Below, piece by piece: positions 1-6,473 of a stretch of 32,287 nt of DNA. Position numbers and translations under genes: made by a program. Under the pieces are notes generated by a model. The model was not told the origin of the DNA. It was given only the letters and a program-made list of their open reading frames with translations, and ran no database searches. Origin of the DNA: Candidatus Fermentithermobacillaceae bacterium UBA3951 (GTDB lineage: Bacteria; Bacillota; Sulfobacillia; Fermentithermobacillales; Fermentithermobacillaceae); the NCBI GenBank assembly GCA_002385465.1, contig DGDN01000093.1, forward strand, positions 2,360 to 34,646, given 5' to 3'. How positions within the stretch are numbered: position 1 is the first letter of the stretch; each line of letters opens with the position of its first letter.

Positions 1-37
1 AGGTAATCAAGTTAACCCGAGGTAACCCAAGGTAACC
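1..37. repeat. short GGTAAC-type repeats closing the preceding gene
   Basis: The motif AGGTAA(C/T)C occurs at 1-8, 20-27 and 30-37, with a related GTTAAC at 11-16. The TAA inside the three main copies (4-6, 23-25, 33-35) falls in three different reading frames, so any gene entering from the left must stop within the first 35 bases. By gene order that gene should be nusA, but too little of it is present to confirm. Nothing else is visible before the ribosome binding site of rnpM at 81-86. Confidence 0.4.
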
Positions 38-94
38 AGGATAGCCGCGAGGAGGTTACACGTAAGCATGTAGACTTTCAAGGAGGTGTGGGAG

Positions 95-373
95 ATGCCC
101 AGAAGACTGCCGCAGAGGACTTGCCTGGGCTGTCAGACGGTGAAACCTAAGAGGCAAATGATAAGGATTGTCCGCACTCCTGATGGAGACCTTATTGTGG
201 ACGAGACAGGCAAGAAGTCCGGCAGAGGAGCCTACGTGTGTCCCAACTTGGATTGCCTTGAGCTTCTAAGGAAGGCAAAACGTCTGGAGAAAGTTCTGGA
301 AGTCCCTCCGCCTCCTTCTCTATTTGAGGAGCTCCGGGAGCGGATTTTGACGACTAGCGACAACCGGAGGTGA
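95..373 (+). CDS. rnpM: RNase P modulator RnpM / YlxR-family RNA-binding protein
   Basis: This is a 92-aa basic protein of the YlxR (DUF448) family. Members lie between nusA and infB in Bacillota; the B. subtilis protein binds RNase P RNA and modulates its activity. Visible features are the N-terminal RTCLGC motif, the block GRGAYVC followed by a further Cys (CPNLDC), and a Lys/Arg-rich helix, all typical of the family. ATG at 95 is chosen because AGGAGG at 81-86 lies 8 nt upstream; an in-frame GTG at 86 would overlap that ribosome binding site. The stop codon at 371-373 overlaps the ribosome binding site of infB, so the two genes are probably translationally coupled. The L7Ae-like ylxQ gene usually found next is absent. 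Confidence 0.93.
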   Translation: MPRRLPQRTCLGCQTVKPKRQMIRIVRTPDGDLIVDETGKKSGRGAYVCPNLDCLELLRKAKRLEKVLEVPPPPSLFEELRERILTTSDNRR

Positions 374-380
374 TCGCCGG

Positions 381-2723
381 ATGGCAAACCGCATCCGCGT
401 CTATGAGATAGCAAGAGATCTTGGTGTAGATTCAAAAGAGGTGATGGCCGCCCTTAGCCAGATGGGCGTGTCCGTCAAGAACCATATGGCTGCGTTGACG
501 GACGAGGCGGCAGAAGCGGTAAAGAAGAGGCTGACCAATGTAGCAGAGAAGGCCCGCCCCTCCACCCCCGCGGCGACTCCCTCGCAAGATAAGAGGACGG
601 TCCCCCAAGTTCCTGAAAGGCCCGTTTCTCCGAGGCCAGGCGTTCAGGCGCCCGGGCAAGCTACGGGGCGAGACCCGAGACAGTCAGCGGTGCGTGATCA
701 GAGGCAGCCTGCCGTCAGGGACCCGAGGCAGTCAGCCGCGCGGGATCCCAGGCAGCCCGCCGGGCGGGGCTCGAGGCAGCCCCACGCGGCCCCGGGCTCC
801 AGGCAGCCGTACCAGGGAGGAAGAGGGCAGCAATCGCCCCCCAGGTCCCGAGATCCGAGACGCAGGGGCGCCCCCTCACATAGAGGGAGGCAGCGTCCAG
901 GTCAAGACGAAAGGGGCATGAGAAGGCCTCCCCAGTATCCCGGCGGTGAAAAGCCGGGCGCCCGCAGGGTGACTATCACAGGTCCCATCACCGTCCGTGA
1001 GCTGGCCAGCCTTGTAGGGCTTCCTGCCACCAACATCCAGCGCGCACTCATGAGTGCCGGGATGATGATCAACATCAACCAGAACGTACCGGCCGAAGTG
1101 GCGGCTAAGATCGCCGAAAGGCTCGGCTGTATAGTGACCCTCAAGGAACCGGAAAAGACCCACGAAGAGCTGATCATAAGCGAGCTCCAGAGAGAAGACG
1201 ATCCTGAGGCTTCGGTGCTCAGGCCGCCGGTAGTGACAGTAATGGGTCACGTTGACCACGGGAAAACGTCTCTACTCGACGCCATGCGTGATACAAACGT
1301 CACGGCGAAGGAAGCGGGCGGGATCACTCAGCATATCGGCGCTTCCGTGGTTGAGCATGAAGGAAGCCGGATTATCTTCCTCGACACCCCGGGCCACGAA
1401 GCCTTCACTGCCATGAGGGCCAGGGGCGCCAAGGTTACCGATGTCGCGGTGCTTGTGGTCGCCGCAGATGACGGCGTCATGCCGCAGACCATAGAGGCCA
1501 TAAACCACGCGAAGGCCGCGGGAGTGCCCATCATCGTTGCCCTGAACAAGATAGATAAGCCGGCGGCCAGGCCTGACAGGGTGAAGCAGCAGCTTTCGGA
1601 AGCCGGGCTTGTTCCGGAAGAATGGGGCGGGGACACCGTGGTTGTGCCGGTCTCGGCAAAGACCAGAGAAGGAGTTGACGATCTACTGGAGATGATCGTC
1701 CTGGTCGCCGAGATGCAGGAAGTGAAGACCGACCCAACAAGAAAAGGGCGCGGTTATATCATCGAATCCCAGATGGACAAAGGCAGGGGGCCGGTGGCGA
1801 CCGCCCTCATAAGGTCGGGTGCCCTCCGCGTGGGCGACGTTATCATTACGGACACCACCTGGGGCCGTATCAGGGCTATGTTTGATTCCCGCGGGCGACA
1901 GGTGAAGAAGGCCGGGCCCGCTACTCCCGTCGAGCTGGTCGGTCTCGAGGAAGTGCCTCAAGCGGGGGATATGTTCCTGGTCGTTGACGACGAGAAGGTC
2001 GCCAGAGATGTGAGCGAAAAGAGGAAGGCGGCCAGGAGGGCACAGGAACTGGAGTCGACCCCCGCCATGACGCTGGACCAGCTGCTAAAGCGCCAGGAGG
2101 AAGGGGAAAAGACGGACCTTTCAGTGATCGTGAAAAGCGACGTCCAGGGTTCTCTCGAGGCGATTATCCAGGCTCTCGGCAAGATAAAGAGCAACGAAGT
2201 CCGGCTCAATGTGCTCCATTCGGGAGTCGGTGCGGTGATCGAGTCAGATGTCATGCTCGCCAAGGCGTCCGGCAACGCCCGGATTCTGGGGTTCAACGTG
2301 CGTCCCGATGCGGGCGCGCGAAACCTCGCCGAAGAACTGGGTGTGGAGATACGTACTTACCGAGTGATATACGATCTCTTGGACGATGTGAACGACATGC
2401 TCAGGGGGCTTCTTAAGCCCAAGACCGAAGAGGTTGTACTTGGCCGCGCCGAAGTGCGCCAGACTTTCCACGTGCCCAAGGTCGGCACCGTGGCCGGTTG
2501 TTATGTCACGGAAGGAAAGGTTAGCCGCCAGGCGTCTGTGAGGCTCCTCAGGGATGGAGTTATCATCTATGAAGGTAAGATGGCTTCTCTTCGCAGGTTT
2601 AAGGATGACGTATCGGAAGTAAGCGCCGGATACGAATGCGGAATCGGCTTGGAGAGGTTCCAGGACCTAAAGCCCGGAGATGTCATCGAAGTCTTCACGG
2701 TGAGAGAAGTCCCGCGTTCCTAA
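381..2723 (+). CDS. infB: translation initiation factor IF-2
   Basis: This 780-aa GTPase positions initiator fMet-tRNA on the 30S subunit and promotes subunit joining. Domains in order: a first IF2_N module at about residues 1-55; a low-complexity basic linker at about 58-195 with an 8-residue repeat; a second IF2_N module at about 198-252; the G domain with G1 GHVDHGKT at 289-296, G3 DTPGHE at 335-340 and G4 NKID at 389-392; then the IF-2 beta-barrel domains and the C-terminal fMet-tRNA-binding domain. The length fits the family (700-900 aa). The ATG is preceded by GGAGGTGAT (366-374), an almost ideal anti-16S match that overlaps the rnpM stop. Sequence, length and position agree, so I am confident. 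Confidence 0.98.
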   Translation: MANRIRVYEIARDLGVDSKEVMAALSQMGVSVKNHMAALTDEAAEAVKKRLTNVAEKARPSTPAATPSQDKRTVPQVPERPVSPRPGVQAPGQATGRDPRQSAVRDQRQPAVRDPRQSAARDPRQPAGRGSRQPHAAPGSRQPYQGGRGQQSPPRSRDPRRRGAPSHRGRQRPGQDERGMRRPPQYPGGEKPGARRVTITGPITVRELASLVGLPATNIQRALMSAGMMININQNVPAEVAAKIAERLGCIVTLKEPEKTHEELIISELQREDDPEASVLRPPVVTVMGHVDHGKTSLLDAMRDTNVTAKEAGGITQHIGASVVEHEGSRIIFLDTPGHEAFTAMRARGAKVTDVAVLVVAADDGVMPQTIEAINHAKAAGVPIIVALNKIDKPAARPDRVKQQLSEAGLVPEEWGGDTVVVPVSAKTREGVDDLLEMIVLVAEMQEVKTDPTRKGRGYIIESQMDKGRGPVATALIRSGALRVGDVIITDTTWGRIRAMFDSRGRQVKKAGPATPVELVGLEEVPQAGDMFLVVDDEKVARDVSEKRKAARRAQELESTPAMTLDQLLKRQEEGEKTDLSVIVKSDVQGSLEAIIQALGKIKSNEVRLNVLHSGVGAVIESDVMLAKASGNARILGFNVRPDAGARNLAEELGVEIRTYRVIYDLLDDVNDMLRGLLKPKTEEVVLGRAEVRQTFHVPKVGTVAGCYVTEGKVSRQASVRLLRDGVIIYEGKMASLRRFKDDVSEVSAGYECGIGLERFQDLKPGDVIEVFTVREVPRS
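669..812 (+). repeat. 24-bp in-frame tandem repeat in the IF-2 linker
   Basis: About six units of 24 bp encode variants of the octapeptide RDPRQSAV (RDQRQPAV, RDPRQSAA, RDPRQPAG, RGSRQPHA and a shifted last unit). It lies in the disordered linker between the two IF2_N modules of infB, residues 97-144. The repeat is strongly basic and glutamine/proline rich. It probably arose by slippage or unequal crossing-over, and copy number may vary between strains. Confidence 0.8.
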
Positions 2724-2779
2724 AGCCGAAGAAGGGAGTCTCATGAGACGCTTTCATCTCATGGAGCGGGGTGATGCTC

Positions 2780-3139
2780 ATGTCACAAAGGCAGGAGAGA
2801 GTGGCTGCCCTTGTCCGTAAGGTGGTTTCCGAACTTCTCTCAACAAGGATAAAGGACCCGCGGATAGGATTTACCAGCGTGGTCAAGGTGGAAGTGACCA
2901 AGGACTTATCCATCGCAAAGGTGCACGTGAGTGTGTTCGGATCTCAAGAAGATAAGGAAAGGACCATGTCCGGACTCCGGAGCGCACAGGGACTCGTGAG
3001 GTCGGAAGTAGGTAAGGCGCTCGGCATAAGGCATGCTCCTGAGATCCAGTTCGTCTTGGATGAAGGTATAGAGCACAGCATAAAAGTGTCGAAGATCCTG
3101 AACGAGATTAAGAGAAGCGAGGAAGTGGAAAACCGGTGA
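2780..3139 (+). CDS. rbfA: 30S ribosome-binding factor A
   Basis: This small KH-type protein (119 aa from this start) binds immature 30S subunits and helps 16S rRNA 5'-end maturation. The family pattern is clear: an N-terminal RQERV helix, the block KDPRIGFTSVVKVEVTKDL, the AKVHVSVFG strand, and the C-terminal PEIQFVLDEGIEHS segment. Length is normal (115-130 aa). Three in-frame starts lie close together, GTG 2771, ATG 2774 and ATG 2780. The purine-rich GGAGCGGGG at 2763-2771 suits 2774 or 2780, and I chose 2780 because homologues begin about there. The stop overlaps the nrnA start (GTGA). A perfect 12-bp palindrome, GTCTCATGAGAC, lies at 2738-2749 between infB and rbfA; its role is unknown. 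Confidence 0.95.
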   Translation: MSQRQERVAALVRKVVSELLSTRIKDPRIGFTSVVKVEVTKDLSIAKVHVSVFGSQEDKERTMSGLRSAQGLVRSEVGKALGIRHAPEIQFVLDEGIEHSIKVSKILNEIKRSEEVENR

Positions 3140-4143
3140 AGCCGTCGCTTTCTTCTGTGGAGGACGCGCTTTCCGAGATAAGAAGCCTCATTGAGAAACA
3201 CCACAGTTTTGTGCTCCTTGAGCACCAAAAGCCTGACGGCGACTGTGTTGGTTCGGGGCTTGCTCTGGTCCAGGCGCTTCGGAACCTGGGCAAGCAAGCC
3301 CTGCTTGTCTCCCAAGACCCCCACCCTGCCGTCTACGACTTCCTGCCGGGGAGGGAATTTCACACACGCGCCCAGTACATAGAACCCGAAGATTTCCGCG
3401 CTGAAGTCGCCATATTCATCGATTGTACCGATCCCGAGAGGGCGGGGAAGGGTCTCGAACTCGCGAGCAACAGCATTTGGGTAAACATCGATCATCACGT
3501 TTCCAACACGGGATTCGGAGATGTGAGCCTCGTCGTTCCCGACGCGGCGGCCACCGGGGAGATCATCTACAAGCTTCTTCTCGCAATGGGTGTACCCATC
3601 ACCAAAGAGATTGCCACCTGTCTCTTCGTCGCCATTGCAACCGATACCGGCGGGTTCAGATATCAGAACACTACGCAGGAAACGTTTGAGATAGCGGGGG
3701 CTTTGACCGGATATGGAGCGATCCCGTGGGAGATAGCCGAGCACATCTTTGAGACGCGCTCGGTTTCATCTATATTGCTCCTCGGGAAGGCTTTGAACAC
3801 ACTCAAGCTTTCTCGCGGGGGGAAACTGGCCACCGTTTCCGTTACAAGAGACATGATGGCCCAGGCGGGGGCTTCTCCCGACGAGACCGAGGGCATAATA
3901 GGCTACCCGCGTTCAATATCGGGTGTGGAGGTTTCACTGCTTTTCCGCGAGATGGAGGACGGAAGCGGCTTCCACGTGAGTTTCCGCTCCCGCTCCAAAG
4001 TGGATGTCTCAAAGATCGCCATGAGGCTCGGAGGCGGCGGGCATCCACGTGCGGCGGGCGCCTTGGTCAAGGGCAATCTTGAAGAAGCCTCTCAGAAAGT
4101 CCTTTCCGTCTTGGATGAATTCGACATATGGATGGATTCCTGA
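3136..4143 (+). CDS. nrnA: DHH-family bifunctional oligoribonuclease / pAp phosphatase NrnA
   Basis: This 335-aa cytoplasmic phosphoesterase belongs to the DHH/DHHA1 family. NrnA degrades 2-5 nt RNAs (nanoRNAs) and also dephosphorylates 3'-phosphoadenosine 5'-phosphate. The N-terminal DHH domain shows H30-x2-P-D34-G-D36 for Mn binding and the D119-H120-H121 signature. Conserved TDTGGFRYQNT follows in the middle, and the C-terminal DHHA1 domain carries GGGGHPRAAGA (299-309), which binds substrate. The GTG start overlaps the rbfA stop by 4 nt, so translation is probably coupled. The 3' end overlaps truB by 16 nt. In Bacillota with this arrangement it supplies the last step of RNA decay that RNase J and PNPase begin. 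Confidence 0.95.
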   Translation: MKPSLSSVEDALSEIRSLIEKHHSFVLLEHQKPDGDCVGSGLALVQALRNLGKQALLVSQDPHPAVYDFLPGREFHTRAQYIEPEDFRAEVAIFIDCTDPERAGKGLELASNSIWVNIDHHVSNTGFGDVSLVVPDAAATGEIIYKLLLAMGVPITKEIATCLFVAIATDTGGFRYQNTTQETFEIAGALTGYGAIPWEIAEHIFETRSVSSILLLGKALNTLKLSRGGKLATVSVTRDMMAQAGASPDETEGIIGYPRSISGVEVSLLFREMEDGSGFHVSFRSRSKVDVSKIAMRLGGGGHPRAAGALVKGNLEEASQKVLSVLDEFDIWMDS

Positions 4144-5066
4144 ACATACTGAAACCCCGCGGCGTGACAAGCCACGATATCGTCGCGGTCGTAAGGAAGA
4201 TGCTTCGCGAGGATCGAGTCGGCCATCTGGGGACGCTGGACCCGCTGGCCGTCGGTGTCCTGCCCTTGGTAACGGGTGCCTACAGGCGCTTAACTGAGTA
4301 TTTCTTGGTTGAGGACAAGCGTTACCTCGCTGAATTTACCTTCGGTCTCGTCACCGACAGCGGTGACACCGACGGAAAGATTGAATGCGATGTAGACGCC
4401 TCGAGCGTTACCCGAGAACGAGTGGAGGCCCTCCTCCCCCGCTACCGGGGTCGCATAAAACAGGTGCCTCCGGCTTTTTCTGCCCTCAAAGTGGGAGGGA
4501 GGAAGATGCTCGATCTGGCGAGAGAAGGTGTGGTCCTGCGAAAGGAACCACGGGATGTCGTTGTCCACAGCCTCTCGCTTGTGGCATGGAAAGAAGGTAG
4601 GCACCCAGTCGGGCTTTTCGATATGACTGTGGGCAAGGGGACGTACGTGAGGTCGCTTGCCCGGTCCATAGGAGAGGACTTGGGCTCGGGAGCCGTAGTT
4701 TCCTACCTCCTTCGGGCCCGTAGCGGCAAGTTTCAACTGAAGGATGCCCTCACTATCGGAGAACTTGCGGATAACAAGAGCCTGGGAGAGCTGGATCGGG
4801 CTTTCCCCGAACCCTTGAGCGTCTTGCCGGAGACTTACCCTACGGTCAGAGTGCTTCCCCGGGCCCTCAAGAAAATTGCTCACGGAGTGCCGCTCAGAGA
4901 TTCTGATTTCCTAGGCGGCATCCCGGCTTCTCTTCTTGGAAGGACCGTAATGGCCATATCTCCCGAGCCTCTCTCCCGGGCTTCCATAGTTGCCGTGGTA
5001 CGTCCGGAGCGTCCGAACAAGGTCTCTTACGAAAAAGTGCTGTACCGGGAATCAAAATCAGGCTGA
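4128..5066 (+). CDS. truB: tRNA pseudouridine(55) synthase TruB
   Basis: This enzyme isomerises U55 to pseudouridine in the T-loop of tRNAs. The 312-aa protein opens with the family N-terminus FLNILKPRGVTSHD, has the catalytic motif GTLDP with Asp38, and has the RYRGRIKQVPPAFSALKVGG block that contacts the tRNA. A motif KGTYVRSLARSIGEDLG lies in the catalytic core, and a PUA-like C-terminal region begins after about residue 245. The start lies inside the end of nrnA (16-nt overlap), which implies coupling. The stop is 8 nt before ribF, the usual truB-ribF arrangement of Bacillota. Length is normal. Confidence 0.97.
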   Translation: MDGFLNILKPRGVTSHDIVAVVRKMLREDRVGHLGTLDPLAVGVLPLVTGAYRRLTEYFLVEDKRYLAEFTFGLVTDSGDTDGKIECDVDASSVTRERVEALLPRYRGRIKQVPPAFSALKVGGRKMLDLAREGVVLRKEPRDVVVHSLSLVAWKEGRHPVGLFDMTVGKGTYVRSLARSIGEDLGSGAVVSYLLRARSGKFQLKDALTIGELADNKSLGELDRAFPEPLSVLPETYPTVRVLPRALKKIAHGVPLRDSDFLGGIPASLLGRTVMAISPEPLSRASIVAVVRPERPNKVSYEKVLYRESKSG

Positions 5067-5074
5067 AAGACGGT

Positions 5075-6100
5075 GTGGGTGTGAAAAGGCTTGTCATGCG
5101 CAATGGAAAACTAGACCGGGCTCTCTTACCCCAAAGGGTTGTAGCTGCAATAGGCGTATTCGACGGATTCCATCTGGGCCACCGGGCCCTCCTTTCCGAA
5201 GCCAAGCGAGTAAGCGGCTTGGAAGGGTACCCGGTCCTCCTCATGACTTTTCATCCCCATCCCCGTACTTTGACGGGCAACTCGGGAGGACATGAGAGGC
5301 TCCTCACCCCGCGCGAGGAAAAAGCATTCCTCGCGGAGGATTTCGGTGCTTCCTACTTCCTCTCCGTGGATTTCACCCGCGAGCTGGCAGCCACTTCTCC
5401 GGACGACTTTGTGACGGACTACCTGGTGCAAGGCGTCGGCGTCGCACACGTTGTATGCGGGTTCAACTTCACTTTCGGGTACAAGGGAAGCGGCACTCCC
5501 GGAGACCTCAAGCGGTGGGGCTCGGAGCAGGGCTTCGGCGTGACCGTGGTCCCCCCGTTCGAGATGGACGGAGAGATCGTTTCTAGTACGAGAATAAGGA
5601 ACTCTTTGGAGAAGGGGGAGGTTTCCCACGCCGCCCGGCTCTTGGGAAGGCCCTATTGTCTCTACGGGCGCGTGGAGCGGGGAGACGGAAGGGGGCGCCG
5701 GATCGGCCTTCCGACATGCAATATTTCGGTGCCTGACGACAAGCTTATCCCGGGAAACGGAGTTTACGCGGCTTATACCAGGTTTCTTGGGGAAAGCGGC
5801 ATTGAATGTCATCCTTCCGTCGTGAACATAGGGACCCGACCGACTTTCGGCGGAAAGGGGATACGTGTGGAGTGCCACATCCCGGGCTTTAGGGGCAACC
5901 TCTACGACAGGGAGATGCAGGTTTTCTTTCTAGAGAAAATCAGGGATGAGCTGCACTTCCCCGACGCATCCTCTTTAAGGGAAAGGGTTCTTGAGGACAT
6001 TAAGTTCCTCTGGTCCGGCATGGGCCCTGAAGGTGCTTGGCTGAAGGCTCGTTCGTTTACACTACCCGGGGGCTATGATAGAATGCTCCAGACACATTGA
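5075..6100 (+). CDS. ribF: bifunctional riboflavin kinase / FAD synthetase RibF
   Basis: This enzyme phosphorylates riboflavin to FMN and adenylates FMN to FAD. The 341-aa protein has an N-terminal nucleotidyltransferase domain with HLGH (33-36, in GVFDGFHLGH) and SSTRIR (170-175), followed by a riboflavin kinase domain with GRRIGLPTCNI and VVNIGTRPTFGG. The end reads ERVLEDI, followed by about 30 extra residues (WSGMGPEG onward) beyond the usual kinase terminus. The start is uncertain: GTG 5075 and GTG 5081 are both in frame and neither has a strong ribosome binding site, which suggests re-initiation after truB. It sits between truB and rpsO as in many Bacillota. Confidence 0.95.
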   Translation: MGVKRLVMRNGKLDRALLPQRVVAAIGVFDGFHLGHRALLSEAKRVSGLEGYPVLLMTFHPHPRTLTGNSGGHERLLTPREEKAFLAEDFGASYFLSVDFTRELAATSPDDFVTDYLVQGVGVAHVVCGFNFTFGYKGSGTPGDLKRWGSEQGFGVTVVPPFEMDGEIVSSTRIRNSLEKGEVSHAARLLGRPYCLYGRVERGDGRGRRIGLPTCNISVPDDKLIPGNGVYAAYTRFLGESGIECHPSVVNIGTRPTFGGKGIRVECHIPGFRGNLYDREMQVFFLEKIRDELHFPDASSLRERVLEDIKFLWSGMGPEGAWLKARSFTLPGGYDRMLQTH

Positions 6101-6150
6101 CCTTGAGGCTAGGTTTCACGCGCCTCCGGCGTGTCTCTTGGCTCAAGGCA
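6101..6150 (+). promoter_or_regulatory. structured leader of rpsO, probable S15 autoregulatory element
   Basis: The ribF-rpsO gap folds into nested stems: CCTTGAG (6101-6107) pairs with CTCAAGG (6142-6148), enclosing CACGC (6117-6121) paired with GCGTG (6129-6133). No T-run follows, so it is not an intrinsic terminator. It ends about 15 nt before the rpsO ribosome binding site at 6167-6172. Bacterial rpsO leaders often fold into S15-binding structures that repress translation; assigning this one to that class is an inference from position and shape. Confidence 0.5.
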
Positions 6151-6179
6151 TATTCAGGATTCCAATGGAGGTGCCTCTT

Positions 6180-6449
6180 TTGACGCTTCAATCAGATCGC
6201 AAGAAGAGCATCATCGAGAAGTATAGGATTCACGAGACCGACACGGGTTCACCCGAGGTTCAGATCGCCCTCCTCACAGAGAGGATCAATTATCTCACCG
6301 AGCACCTTAAGGTACACAAGAAGGACCACCACTCGAGAAGAGGACTGCTACAGATGGTCGGCCAGCGCCGCGGCCTCTTGAACTACCTAAACCGCCAAGA
6401 CCCGGCACGTTACCGGGCTATTGTGGAGAAACTCGGATTGAGAGGCTAG
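6180..6449 (+). CDS. rpsO: 30S ribosomal protein S15
   Basis: S15 binds the three-way junction of helices 20-22 in 16S rRNA early in 30S assembly. The start is set at TTG 6180, which gives exactly the family length of 89 aa; GGAGGTG at 6167-6173 lies 6 to 8 nt upstream. Longer in-frame starts would read through the structured leader and overlap ribF. The conserved HETDTGSPEVQIA, INYLTEHLKVHKKDHHSRRG and KLGLRG segments leave no doubt. It is followed 24 nt later by pnp, the normal rpsO-pnp pair. Confidence 0.98.
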   Translation: MTLQSDRKKSIIEKYRIHETDTGSPEVQIALLTERINYLTEHLKVHKKDHHSRRGLLQMVGQRRGLLNYLNRQDPARYRAIVEKLGLRG

Positions 6450-6473
6450 GGCAGGCCGAAAGGAGTGTGCTTA

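Noticed and set aside
2738..2749. Perfect palindrome GTCTCATGAGAC between infB and rbfA
   Set aside because: It is short and isolated, with no T-run or promoter nearby; a chance palindrome is adequate.
3089..3095. Spo0A-box heptamer in rbfA
   Set aside because: It lies inside coding sequence; heptamers of this kind are expected several times by chance in 32 kb.
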